Origin: an uncultured Prevotellaceae bacterium
GTDB lineage: Bacteria; Bacteroidota; Bacteroidia; Bacteroidales; Muribaculaceae
Direction: 5' to 3'
DNA length: 64,000 nucleotides
NCBI GenBank assembly: GCA_947165675.1
Contig: CAMVBJ010000003.1
Span: forward strand, 62,001 to 126,000
Within the stretch, counting starts at the first letter, position 1; every line of letters starts with the position of its first letter. This document shows positions 17,800 through 25,245 of the stretch, piece after piece. The notes under the pieces are model-generated. The model did not search any database. It saw only the letters and a program-made list of their open reading frames with translations, and was not told where the DNA came from. The translations under genes and the position numbers were made by a program.

Positions 17800-17904
17800 A
17801 TGGTATTAGTTTTTAAGATTGAGAAAACAGATTTGTCGAGAGACAGTACAGCTTTCTACAAGTTTAAGGTTTATGTTAATGGTATTAGAAGGTTAATTAG
17901 TTAA
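17800..17904 (+). CDS. possible 34-residue small protein (or small RNA)
   Basis: An ATG at 17800 opens a 34-codon frame ending in TAA at 17902-17904. It starts MVLVFKIEKTDLSRD and ends YKFKVYVNGIRRLIS; the protein is basic with alternating hydrophobic residues. A -7 element precedes it by 12 nt and a strong terminator follows 2 nt after the stop, so this looks like a self-contained transcript of about 150 nt. No known family is recognised. It could equally be a small RNA with a chance frame, or the stub of a longer lost gene. Bases 17612-17780 hold nothing else. Confidence 0.4.
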   Translation: MVLVFKIEKTDLSRDSTAFYKFKVYVNGIRRLIS

Positions 17905-17906
17905 AA

Positions 17907-17942
17907 CAAGTCCTTGACGTCGAGTCAAGGACTTGCTTTTTT
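17907..17942 (+). terminator. strong (probably bidirectional) terminator
   Basis: A perfect 12-bp stem CAAGTCCTTGAC/GTCAAGGACTTG (17907-17918 and 17924-17935) with loop GTCGA, then C and six T on the plus strand. On the minus strand the stem is followed by TTTTAAC, so it could also end transcription of the convergent FGE gene. Confidence 0.85.
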
Positions 17943-17962
17943 GGGGTGTCCGGCAATCATCG

Positions 17963-18055
17963 TCACATCGCCAGTCGCAGGCCGATGTTGAAGTAGGCGC
18001 TCTCGGGTGTTGCATTGTTGCGCAGTGACACACGGCTACTGCGTCCATAGCGATT
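17963..18055 (-). pseudogene. detached C-terminal 30 codons of the FGE domain
   Basis: Directly after the TGA the same frame reads NRYGRSSRVSLRNN, then ATPESAYFNIGLRLAM and a TGA at 17963-17965. The SRVSLRNN and FNIGLRLAM segments are the canonical end of FGE-sulfatase domains (usually GGSW, then RVSxR, then GxRLA). The full gene would be 17963-21364. Confidence 0.85.
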
Positions 18056-21000
18056 TCAGCTACCGCCACGGTTCACGCGATAATGGCATCCCTCGTCATC
18101 ACCAGGTCCAGTCGGGTTGATTTGAGCCTCGGCAGGATAGGCGTCAAACCAGTCGCTGCACCACTCATACACATTACCGCTCATGTCATACAGGCCCAAC
18201 TCGTTGGGAGCCTTTTGGGCGACAGGCTGAGTGCCGTAGCCCTCGGTATTGGGCTGCTGCGAGGGAATATTGCTAATGACCCATGCCACTTCGTCCAAGT
18301 TATTGCTGCCTGCATACATATAGTCGTGACTCAGGTTGCCACCTCGGGCGGCAAATTCCCATTCTGCCTCGGTGGGAAGGCGGAACGATTTTCCTGTCAT
18401 CTGGTTCAGCTTCGCGATAAAGGTCTGGCAATCGTTCCATGACACCGTCTCCACGGGGCGGCTCAGATTTCCCGTCAAACCGCTGGGATTAGAGTACATC
18501 ACAGCTTGCCACAGTGCCTGAGTAACCTCGGTCTCTCCGATGCTGTAACTCGACAGGGTCACCTCATGAACGGGGTACTCGTCATCGTAGGCTTGATCTC
18601 CTTGCCCATCAGTTGCGCCCATTAGGAATGTGCCACCCTTCACTTTCATCATCTTGAACGATAGCCCATTGACCGTAATAATCTCGCTGTCCTTGCCAGG
18701 TAAGGTAGCACCGCCTAATAATGCGTCAATCAAGGCTGTGACATCCGATATGGTCACATTGCCATCATTATTGCAATCGGAATTCTCCACACTATATGCA
18801 ATATCGCTACTCAACAGCGCATCAATCAAAACCGTAACATCACTGATATTGACAAAACCATCACAATTTACATCACCCCGCTCAGTATAGACCTCAACAA
18901 GACAGGAGTCCGAGAAAGCATATCCATCAGCTGAGTTAACGCAAATTGTTGTTGTGCCCTCGGTAATGCCAACAACTTGAATCTTGTCGCCCGCCAGACG
19001 TGCCGCTGCCACAGCGGGATCGCTCGATGTCACCACAAGGTCTGCTGCCACGGGAGTAACCGTAGGTGTGAGCGTAATGATATGGTTAGGCATGATCGAA
19101 ACATTGTGCTGGTCAAGTGTAATATATATTAGTTTTTTTATCACATTAATATGGCAGACAGCTTGAATTTCACCACATGAGGCAAAAATTTCACAATCCC
19201 CAATGCCACGTGCGGTCACAACGCCAGAATTATCTACTGTAGCAACTTCATTATTTGAAGAACGCCATATAATAGTCTTATCCGTGACATTTTCGGGTTG
19301 AACAATAGCTGTCATTGTTAATTGGTTCCCAATCTCAATTTCTGCGTTTTCATGGCTTAAGATAATTGCAATTGGCAATACATTTGTAACAATAATATGG
19401 CACATGGCTTTTTTCCCACAACAAGAAGCGATTATATCACATTCTCCACACATCAATGCTGTAATGGTGCCATTGTATACAGTGGCAACACTTCCATCTG
19501 TTGATGACCACCTAATTCTTTTGTCTGGGTCCTCATCTGGTAGTACTTTAGCGATAAGGTTCAAGTGCTCTCCAACTTCCATTTTTGCGCTATCCAGACT
19601 TAATGTCAAACCGTTAGTGAGTACACTTGAAACGAAAAGATGACAAACAACTTGCTTTTCTTGGCAAATTGCAATAATATCACATTCACCTTTATTTAGC
19701 GCAGTAATCACTCCATTTTCTACTGTTGCAACATGATTATCACTGGATATCCAACTAATTGAATTAGGAATAGCATTTGCAGGAGCTATAACACAATTTA
19801 GAACTGTTTGACTACCAATCAGCACTTCAATACTATCCTTGTTCAATGACAAATCCGTGACTTCAATGGCATCACCGATAATGTTATTAAAATTACACCA
19901 GTAAGGAGCTGTAAAATATGCCGCTAAAGATGCTGCAGGCACATGTAATTCACCGTCATAACCAGCAAATGAGAAGGCGTTACATATTGGCGGAGTTGTA
20001 GCATATGAATAAATAACCTTTGGATTTAGTTTTACAGATGGATATGCGTCATCATAAAACATATTTTCGATGCTTGTAACCCCACTACCAACATATAACT
20101 CTTTCACGCTATTAGGAAATATGCCACGCCAATTGCCATCGCCTGTAAGATAAACTGTTTCCGCACTGCAGTTATTAAAATGCGCATAACAATTTGCTGA
20201 TACTGGGTAATTCAGTTTCTTTATTTTAGATCCTTGAAAAGCAGTATAATCAATATGTGTAATGGTATTTGGCAACTTTAAACTTTCTAAATCACAATCA
20301 GCGAATGCTTGATATGTAATACCTGTAACGGTGTAATCATTAACTGAATTTGGAATAAGTATATTACCTGAATAATCAACACCACGCTCCCAATCATTGA
20401 AACCACATGGATCTTTGTGAAAACCTCCTGATATAGATGCTGATTGATTATGAACTGTGTAGTATACCCCAGATTCATAAAAACTATCATCAACATAATT
20501 GTCGTACATGAGATATGGGGCATTGAGGTAACCATAGTCACATGATATTAATTCACTTGGTAATTTGCCTTCAGCGATTGCAAAACACGATATAGAATAA
20601 AATGTACTGTTACAAGTACCTTTACTATATACGTTAACTTCATTTCCTCCATACCAGTTATCCTCATGATCATCTAACCCCCACATTACAGTGCGGTAAT
20701 AATAAATATCACATTCTTCATTTGGTGTAAGAGACACATGCACAGCGGTTTGTCGATCAAATGATTTCGTGTAATCAACGGAATAAGAGGGGGCAGCTGT
20801 TATTTCACTATCTAAACAAAAAATCCAACTAAAGAACCCTAAATTTTCATTCTCAGCTTTATAGTTCTGATATGCATCAGTTAAGACAAAAAGCGCTAAA
20901 TATGGATAATTATATGACGGCTCTATTTCTGCTGGGAAAAATATCAAGAACGGGAATCGATGTTCATGTTCATCAAAAGCACCTTCCATTGTAGGTGGCG

Positions 21001-21364
21001 TCATTGGCAAACATGTTATTCTTAATGATTCTTTATTATTCTTAAACGCCGCTTTTCCGATAGTTGTTACAGTTTCAGGTATGGTGATTTTATTAACATG
21101 AAGAAGGTTATTATTAAATGCCCCCCAAAATGCGCTATCACCGATAGCTGTGACAGAGTATAACAATGAATTGTATGTGACTGCGCTTGGAATGACTATA
21201 GAGTCGCTATAAGATGATATGTCAATTGCTTTATAGGTTACTTCGACAGTGTTTGCCGAGGTAATGTTGTAATAGATGCCGTCGACCTCGAAGTCGTAGG
21301 CACCTACGGTTGCTGGCAAGAGAAGGACCAGCAGAAGGAGAATTGATTTGAAGAGATGTTTCAT
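18056..21364 (-). CDS. secreted BspA-LRR / Ig-like / dockerin / FGE-sulfatase protein, truncated by an in-frame TGA
   Basis: The 1102-residue product has a signal peptide (residues 1-22, LLLLVLLLPATVGA). Residues about 25-490 carry BspA-type leucine-rich repeat pieces (VTAIGDSAFWG, ITIPETVTTIGKAAF). About four Big_2 Ig-like domains follow (500-825, recurring WSSTDGSVATV-type motifs), then a paired dockerin-like module (828-885, GDVNCDGFVNISDVT and CNNDGNVTISDVT) and an FGE-sulfatase/SUMF1-type domain (about 895 on; VKGGTFLMGATDG, FRLPTEAEWEFAARGG, LGLYDMSGNVYEWCSDW). The frame stops at TGA (18056-18058) just after RVNRGGS, where this family has Trp, and continues in frame for another 31 codons with the expected C-terminus. 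The stop is thus a probable TGG-to-TGA nonsense change. Cell-surface or secreted location is inferred; many relatives of this FGE type are not true sulfatase activators. Confidence 0.88.
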   Translation of the reverse strand: MKHLFKSILLLLVLLLPATVGAYDFEVDGIYYNITSANTVEVTYKAIDISSYSDSIVIPSAVTYNSLLYSVTAIGDSAFWGAFNNNLLHVNKITIPETVTTIGKAAFKNNKESLRITCLPMTPPTMEGAFDEHEHRFPFLIFFPAEIEPSYNYPYLALFVLTDAYQNYKAENENLGFFSWIFCLDSEITAAPSYSVDYTKSFDRQTAVHVSLTPNEECDIYYYRTVMWGLDDHEDNWYGGNEVNVYSKGTCNSTFYSISCFAIAEGKLPSELISCDYGYLNAPYLMYDNYVDDSFYESGVYYTVHNQSASISGGFHKDPCGFNDWERGVDYSGNILIPNSVNDYTVTGITYQAFADCDLESLKLPNTITHIDYTAFQGSKIKKLNYPVSANCYAHFNNCSAETVYLTGDGNWRGIFPNSVKELYVGSGVTSIENMFYDDAYPSVKLNPKVIYSYATTPPICNAFSFAGYDGELHVPAASLAAYFTAPYWCNFNNIIGDAIEVTDLSLNKDSIEVLIGSQTVLNCVIAPANAIPNSISWISSDNHVATVENGVITALNKGECDIIAICQEKQVVCHLFVSSVLTNGLTLSLDSAKMEVGEHLNLIAKVLPDEDPDKRIRWSSTDGSVATVYNGTITALMCGECDIIASCCGKKAMCHIIVTNVLPIAIILSHENAEIEIGNQLTMTAIVQPENVTDKTIIWRSSNNEVATVDNSGVVTARGIGDCEIFASCGEIQAVCHINVIKKLIYITLDQHNVSIMPNHIITLTPTVTPVAADLVVTSSDPAVAAARLAGDKIQVVGITEGTTTICVNSADGYAFSDSCLVEVYTERGDVNCDGFVNISDVTVLIDALLSSDIAYSVENSDCNNDGNVTISDVTALIDALLGGATLPGKDSEIITVNGLSFKMMKVKGGTFLMGATDGQGDQAYDDEYPVHEVTLSSYSIGETEVTQALWQAVMYSNPSGLTGNLSRPVETVSWNDCQTFIAKLNQMTGKSFRLPTEAEWEFAARGGNLSHDYMYAGSNNLDEVAWVISNIPSQQPNTEGYGTQPVAQKAPNELGLYDMSGNVYEWCSDWFDAYPAEAQINPTGPGDDEGCHYRVNRGGS

Positions 21365-21414
21365 AGTTGTTTAAGTTTTAGTTAGTATTGTTTTTTGTTG
21401 GTTGGTATGAATGT

Positions 21415-21635
21415 AAAAAAGGAGCGTGGGCCGCTTTTTATGCCACGCTTTGTCAATTGACGGTCGTGAGAAAACCTTGAACACCAAAGGGGATAAAGAA
21501 AGACAGTCCACGCCGTAACGTGGAAGCCGTCGTGCCTTTCTCTTGTGTTCGATCTGAAAATTTCTCACGTTTTCAATTGACAAGAATGAGCATAACGCTT
21601 CTTAATTGCAAAATGTCACAGATTGCATGGCAATC
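21415..21635 (-). ncRNA. rod-like structured RNA with own promoter and terminator
   Basis: On the minus strand a chain of nested perfect stems forms one long rod at 21451-21582. P1 is TGTCAATTGA/TCAATTGACA, P2 CGTGAGAAA/TTTCTCACG, P3 GAACAC/GTGTTC, P4 GAAAG/CTTTC and P5 TCCACG/CGTGGA with loop TTACGG, separated by asymmetric internal loops. A terminator stem GCGTGG/CCACGC (21424-21448) followed by CCTTTTTT ends it. An upstream segment (CAATTAAGAA) could pair with TTCTTG..AATTG and compete with P1. It lies 50 nt before the FGE gene. The overall shape recalls 6S RNA or the Bacteroidales-1 motif; an attenuating 5' leader of the FGE gene is the alternative. I cannot decide between them from sequence. 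Confidence 0.7.
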
Positions 21636-21641
21636 CACTGG

Positions 21642-21672
21642 CAAAGTTAGTGATACTTTTTCAATATTCCAA
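21642..21672 (-). promoter_or_regulatory. promoter of the structured RNA
   Basis: TTG (21670-21672), 20 nt, TAACTTTG (21642-21649) on the minus strand, a full match to the Bacteroidetes consensus. Start expected near 21635. Confidence 0.7.
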
Positions 21673-21737
21673 GTGATATTGCTGGAAATTTGTATCTTAT
21701 TTCACGTGCTATTAGATTGCTATAGCACATACACAAA

Positions 21738-21769
21738 AACCACTACAGGCTTTGTGGCCTATAGTGGTT
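21738..21769 (-). terminator. terminator of the OmpA-like gene
   Basis: Stem AACCACTA/TAGTGGTT with inner AGGC/GCCT and loop of 6, followed on the minus strand by TTTTTGTG; 53 nt past the stop. Confidence 0.8.
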
Positions 21770-21821
21770 CATTGGGGTTTATCTAATAATATTTCTCGCG
21801 CAGAGCGTGAAGTGGTTCGGA

Positions 21822-22682
21822 TTAATCCTCGGGAGCCTCGTCGATGAGTTCGAGGAACTGGTCGAGCTTGGGCGTGATGATGATCTGGGTGCGGCGGTTG
21901 CGCTGCTTGCCCACGGCGGTGTCGTTGCTCGTCAAGGGATTGTACTCACCACGACCACCGGCGGTCAAGCGCTTGGGATTCACGCCATACTTGTTCTGCA
22001 GGGCTTGAACCACCGAGCTGGCGCGCAGGCAGGAGAGATCCCAGTTGTTGCGGATGTTCTCACGGCTGATGGGCACATTGTCGGTATTGCCCTCGATGAG
22101 CACGTCATAGTCCTCATAGTCGTTGATGATCTTGGCAATCTTGGACAGGGTCTCGGCGGCGCGGTCATTGATTTCATAGGAGCCGCTCTTGTAGAGCATA
22201 TTGTCGGCCAGCGAGATGTAAACTACACCCTTCAACACCTGGACATCAACGTCCTTCAATTCCTCACGAGACAGCGAGCGGGTCAACTTGTTGGTCAACG
22301 CCATGTTGAGCGAGTCGCTCTTGGTCTTCAAGTCGGTCAAGTGACGGATGTACTGGTTGCTCTCGTTGATCTGGTCCACCAGCTTCTCGATCGAGACATT
22401 GCTCTGAGAGGAGTTCACCAGGCTCTTGTCGAGCGACTGTTGCAGTGACTTGTAGTCAGCCTTGGCTTGGGCCAGTTGCTCTTCAAGCGAAGCCACGCGT
22501 GCATTGGCGGCGGCCAACTGCTCCTTGGACTGCTGGTAGTTGATGATCATTTCCTTGCCACTCTCCATCAACTTGAGGTTCTGTTGGCGGCAATCTTCCA
22601 AGTCCTTCTTACTGGCACAACTGCTCACGAGCATCAGACCTGCCAGTGCGGTCATTATTAACAAATTCTTTCTCATATTCAT
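21822..22682 (-). CDS. OmpA-family peptidoglycan-associated lipoprotein
   Basis: A 286-residue envelope protein. The N-terminus is a lipoprotein signal (LAGLMLVSSCASKK, lipid Cys near residue 23). Residues about 30-130 form a long coiled coil (QSKEQLAAANARVASLEEQL). The C-terminal OmpA-like domain (about 155-275) has the peptidoglycan-binding pattern VLIEGNTDNVP and NWDLSCLRASSVVQALQ with GRGEYNP and NRRTQIII. It probably tethers the outer membrane to the cell wall. A second Met two codons later (22676) would also serve. It is a single gene with its own terminator. Confidence 0.9.
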   Translation of the reverse strand: MNMRKNLLIMTALAGLMLVSSCASKKDLEDCRQQNLKLMESGKEMIINYQQSKEQLAAANARVASLEEQLAQAKADYKSLQQSLDKSLVNSSQSNVSIEKLVDQINESNQYIRHLTDLKTKSDSLNMALTNKLTRSLSREELKDVDVQVLKGVVYISLADNMLYKSGSYEINDRAAETLSKIAKIINDYEDYDVLIEGNTDNVPISRENIRNNWDLSCLRASSVVQALQNKYGVNPKRLTAGGRGEYNPLTSNDTAVGKQRNRRTQIIITPKLDQFLELIDEAPED

Positions 22683-22924
22683 TTCAATTTAATTGAAGTT
22701 TTAATATCTACTTAAATCGTGATACTATCATTAGACGTAGAAAAGGCGCGTTTGTTGCATTGGTTTTATAAGATTTAACTAAAACGCCATACTGTTATTG
22801 AATTTTCACAATCCACAAGGGCTGATTTGACCGATGGGTGATGGGGGACAGGAGCAAATATGAAAATTTAGCACTATTTTACCGAGAAACATGGTTGTAA
22901 TTATGAAATGAAATGAAAAAACAC

Positions 22925-22932
22925 TAATTTTG
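22925..22932 (+). promoter_or_regulatory. -7 element for the dCMP deaminase-protease unit
   Basis: TAATTTTG on the plus strand, 19 nt before the ATG at 22952. The -33 half is not clear. The rest of 22683-22924 shows no gene. Confidence 0.45.
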
Positions 22933-22951
22933 CAGATTCAAATAAAAAGTA

Positions 22952-23467
22952 ATGGACGCTCGCGAGAAAAAACAGATGCTGCTCGACTCACGATACCTGC
23001 GCATGACGCAGATCTGGGCCGAAAATTCCTATTGCCGCCGCCGCCAAGTGGGGGCGCTGCTGGTCAAGGACAAAATGATCATCAGCGACGGCTACAACGG
23101 CACGCCGGCGGGGTTTGAGAATGTGTGTGAGGAAGACGACCACACCAAGCCCTATGTCCTGCATGCCGAGGCTAACGCCATCACCAAGGTGGCCCGCAGC
23201 AACAACAGCAGCGACGGGGCCACGTTGTATATCACCACGTCGCCCTGCATGGAGTGCAGCAAGCTTATCATTCAGGCAGGTATTGCCCGAGTGGTGTTTG
23301 GTGAGTATTACCGCATGCATGACGGAGTGGACCTGCTGTGCCGCGCTGGCATCGAGGTGATTCACCTGTGGGAGCGTGACGGTGAGTACCAGCCTATCGC
23401 ACTCACCAGCGACAACAGTGAGTCACACTATCAAGAAGTGGAAAAATTCCTGAGATCACAACGTTAA
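22952..23467 (+). CDS. deoxycytidylate (dCMP) deaminase
   Basis: Zinc enzyme converting dCMP to dUMP for thymidylate synthesis. The 171-residue protein carries the cytidine/deoxycytidylate deaminase zinc site: His71 and catalytic Glu73 in HAEANA, Cys99 and Cys102 in PCMEC. GYNGTPAGFENVCEEDDHTK is the substrate and allosteric-site region of the dCMP deaminase/ComEB branch. The S41 protease gene begins 28 nt downstream in the same direction, an order I recall from other Bacteroidales. Confidence 0.93.
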   Translation: MDAREKKQMLLDSRYLRMTQIWAENSYCRRRQVGALLVKDKMIISDGYNGTPAGFENVCEEDDHTKPYVLHAEANAITKVARSNNSSDGATLYITTSPCMECSKLIIQAGIARVVFGEYYRMHDGVDLLCRAGIEVIHLWERDGEYQPIALTSDNSESHYQEVEKFLRSQR

Positions 23468-23495
23468 CTATATCCACCGTTCCCATTAGTCACAA

Positions 23496-25193
23496 ATGAA
23501 GCAACAGTCCACACGTCAACCTATCTGGTTACCCCTCGCCATTGCTGTGGCGGTGGTGGTGGGTCTGTTTATCGGTAACCGTATTTCTCCCAACAGCTAT
23601 GCCGTTGACAGCGACCGCAAGGTGAACGCCATCTTGACTCTCATCAGCCAGGACTATGTTGACTCGACCAATCTCAATGACCTGGTGGAGATGAGCATCC
23701 CAGAGATATTGAGGAATCTGGATCCGCACACGAGTTACATCAGCGCCGAGGAGCTCCGCTCCGCGACCGAGAACATGAATGGTCAGACCAGCGACATCGG
23801 CATCCAGTTTGAGATGATGAACGATACCGTCGGCATCGTCGAGGTCATCCCAGGAGGCCCCAGCGCTCGTGTGGGGCTAATGGCTGGTGACCGCATCGTG
23901 TCGATTAACGACTCAACCATCGTGGGTGACAAGTACTCCAAGGGGACGATTGCAAAGCGCCTGCGGGGTCCCAAGGGCAGCAAGGTGAAGTTGGGCATCA
24001 AGCGCCATAACAGCGCCAAGACCTTCTCCTTCACCGTCACGCGTGGCAGCATTCCTGTCAACACGGTTGATGCCCACTACATGCTCGACAAGAACACCGG
24101 CTACGTCAAGGTGAACCAATTTGGCCGTAACACCTATCGCGAATTCATGCAGGCCATGCTCAAGCTCAAGGGCGAGGGAGCCAAGCGCTACATGATTGAC
24201 CTGCGTGGCAACGGTGGCGGTTTCATGGAGATGGCAGTGCGCATGGTCAACGAATTCATGCCTGCTGACGAGCTGATTATCTATACCCACGGGCGCTACA
24301 AGCGTGACGACCGCGAGTGGTGGAGTGACGGCAAGGGTCAGTTCCAGGATGCTGAAGTGGCTGTGCTCATCGATGAGTTCAGTGCCAGTGCCAGCGAAAT
24401 TTTTGCTGGGGCGCTGCAAGACAATGACCGTGGCTTGATCGTCGGCTGCCGATCTTATGGCAAGGCACTGGTGCAGAAGGAGTTCATCTTGCCTGACAGC
24501 AGCGCTATCCGCCTGACGACAGCTCGCTATTACACGCCCAGCGGACGCTGTATCCAGAAAGGGTTCAAGCGTGGAGCCAACAAGGAATATGATAACGAGT
24601 TGCTGGAACGCTTCATGCGCGGCGAGATGGACAACAGTGACAGCATCAAGGTGGACAAGAGTCAGATGTTCACCACTGCCAACGGGCGTACCGTCTATGG
24701 TGGCGGAGGCATTGTGCCTGACATCTTTGTGTCCCGCGACACCAGCGGAGTGACTGGTTACCTGATTGAGGTGGAGAACGCTGGACTGCTGCAGCGGTTC
24801 ACATTTGACTACTGTAACAATAACCGCAGCTCATTGAGCAAGATGAGTGACTACAAGCAGTTCTTGCGCATGGCACCCAGTGATGACAACTTGATCGACA
24901 TGTTTGCGGACTATGCCGAGGCCAACGGTGTCGCTCCGCGGTGGTACTACATCAATGTGTCACGCGACAGGATTGTCACCAAGCTCAAGGCTCTGATTGC
25001 ACGTGACATATTTGGCAGCCAGGCCTATTATCCGATACTCAACCGCAACGATAAGACTGTGCAGCAGGCTCTCAAGGCATTGAACAAGCACAAGGCTGTG
25101 TTCCCCATTACCGAGAGCTTGGATCTCAAGTCTATCTCGCAACACCGTCGTGGGCTGTTGAGCGAAATCAAGAAGCGCTGGCAATGGCTATAA
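23496..25193 (+). CDS. S41 family C-terminal processing peptidase (first of tandem pair)
   Basis: Periplasmic serine protease of the Prc/CtpA type (565 residues) with an N-terminal membrane anchor (residues about 9-29), a PDZ domain (about 95-170, EVIPGGPSARVGLMAGDRI) and an S41 catalytic domain. The nucleophile Ser lies in FSASASEIF (about residues 295-303) and the general-base Lys in SYGKALVQKEF (Lys323). The C-terminus has about 26 residues (ending KKRWQWL) that the downstream copy lacks. It shares a near-identical first 20 codons with the next gene. It likely degrades or matures envelope proteins. Confidence 0.92.
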   Translation: MKQQSTRQPIWLPLAIAVAVVVGLFIGNRISPNSYAVDSDRKVNAILTLISQDYVDSTNLNDLVEMSIPEILRNLDPHTSYISAEELRSATENMNGQTSDIGIQFEMMNDTVGIVEVIPGGPSARVGLMAGDRIVSINDSTIVGDKYSKGTIAKRLRGPKGSKVKLGIKRHNSAKTFSFTVTRGSIPVNTVDAHYMLDKNTGYVKVNQFGRNTYREFMQAMLKLKGEGAKRYMIDLRGNGGGFMEMAVRMVNEFMPADELIIYTHGRYKRDDREWWSDGKGQFQDAEVAVLIDEFSASASEIFAGALQDNDRGLIVGCRSYGKALVQKEFILPDSSAIRLTTARYYTPSGRCIQKGFKRGANKEYDNELLERFMRGEMDNSDSIKVDKSQMFTTANGRTVYGGGGIVPDIFVSRDTSGVTGYLIEVENAGLLQRFTFDYCNNNRSSLSKMSDYKQFLRMAPSDDNLIDMFADYAEANGVAPRWYYINVSRDRIVTKLKALIARDIFGSQAYYPILNRNDKTVQQALKALNKHKAVFPITESLDLKSISQHRRGLLSEIKKRWQWL

Positions 25194-25245
25194 ATCATAT
25201 TTCATTTAATACAATAACAAGACAATATTCACCGTCAACACCGAC

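Noticed and set aside
18056-18058. Selenocysteine or programmed readthrough at the FGE-gene TGA
   Set aside because: The family has Trp and not Cys at this site, and I see no SECIS-like hairpin directly after it; a point mutation is simpler.
21371-21583. A 70-codon frame on the minus strand before the FGE gene
   Set aside because: It runs through the stems of the structured RNA and its terminator and has no conserved features.
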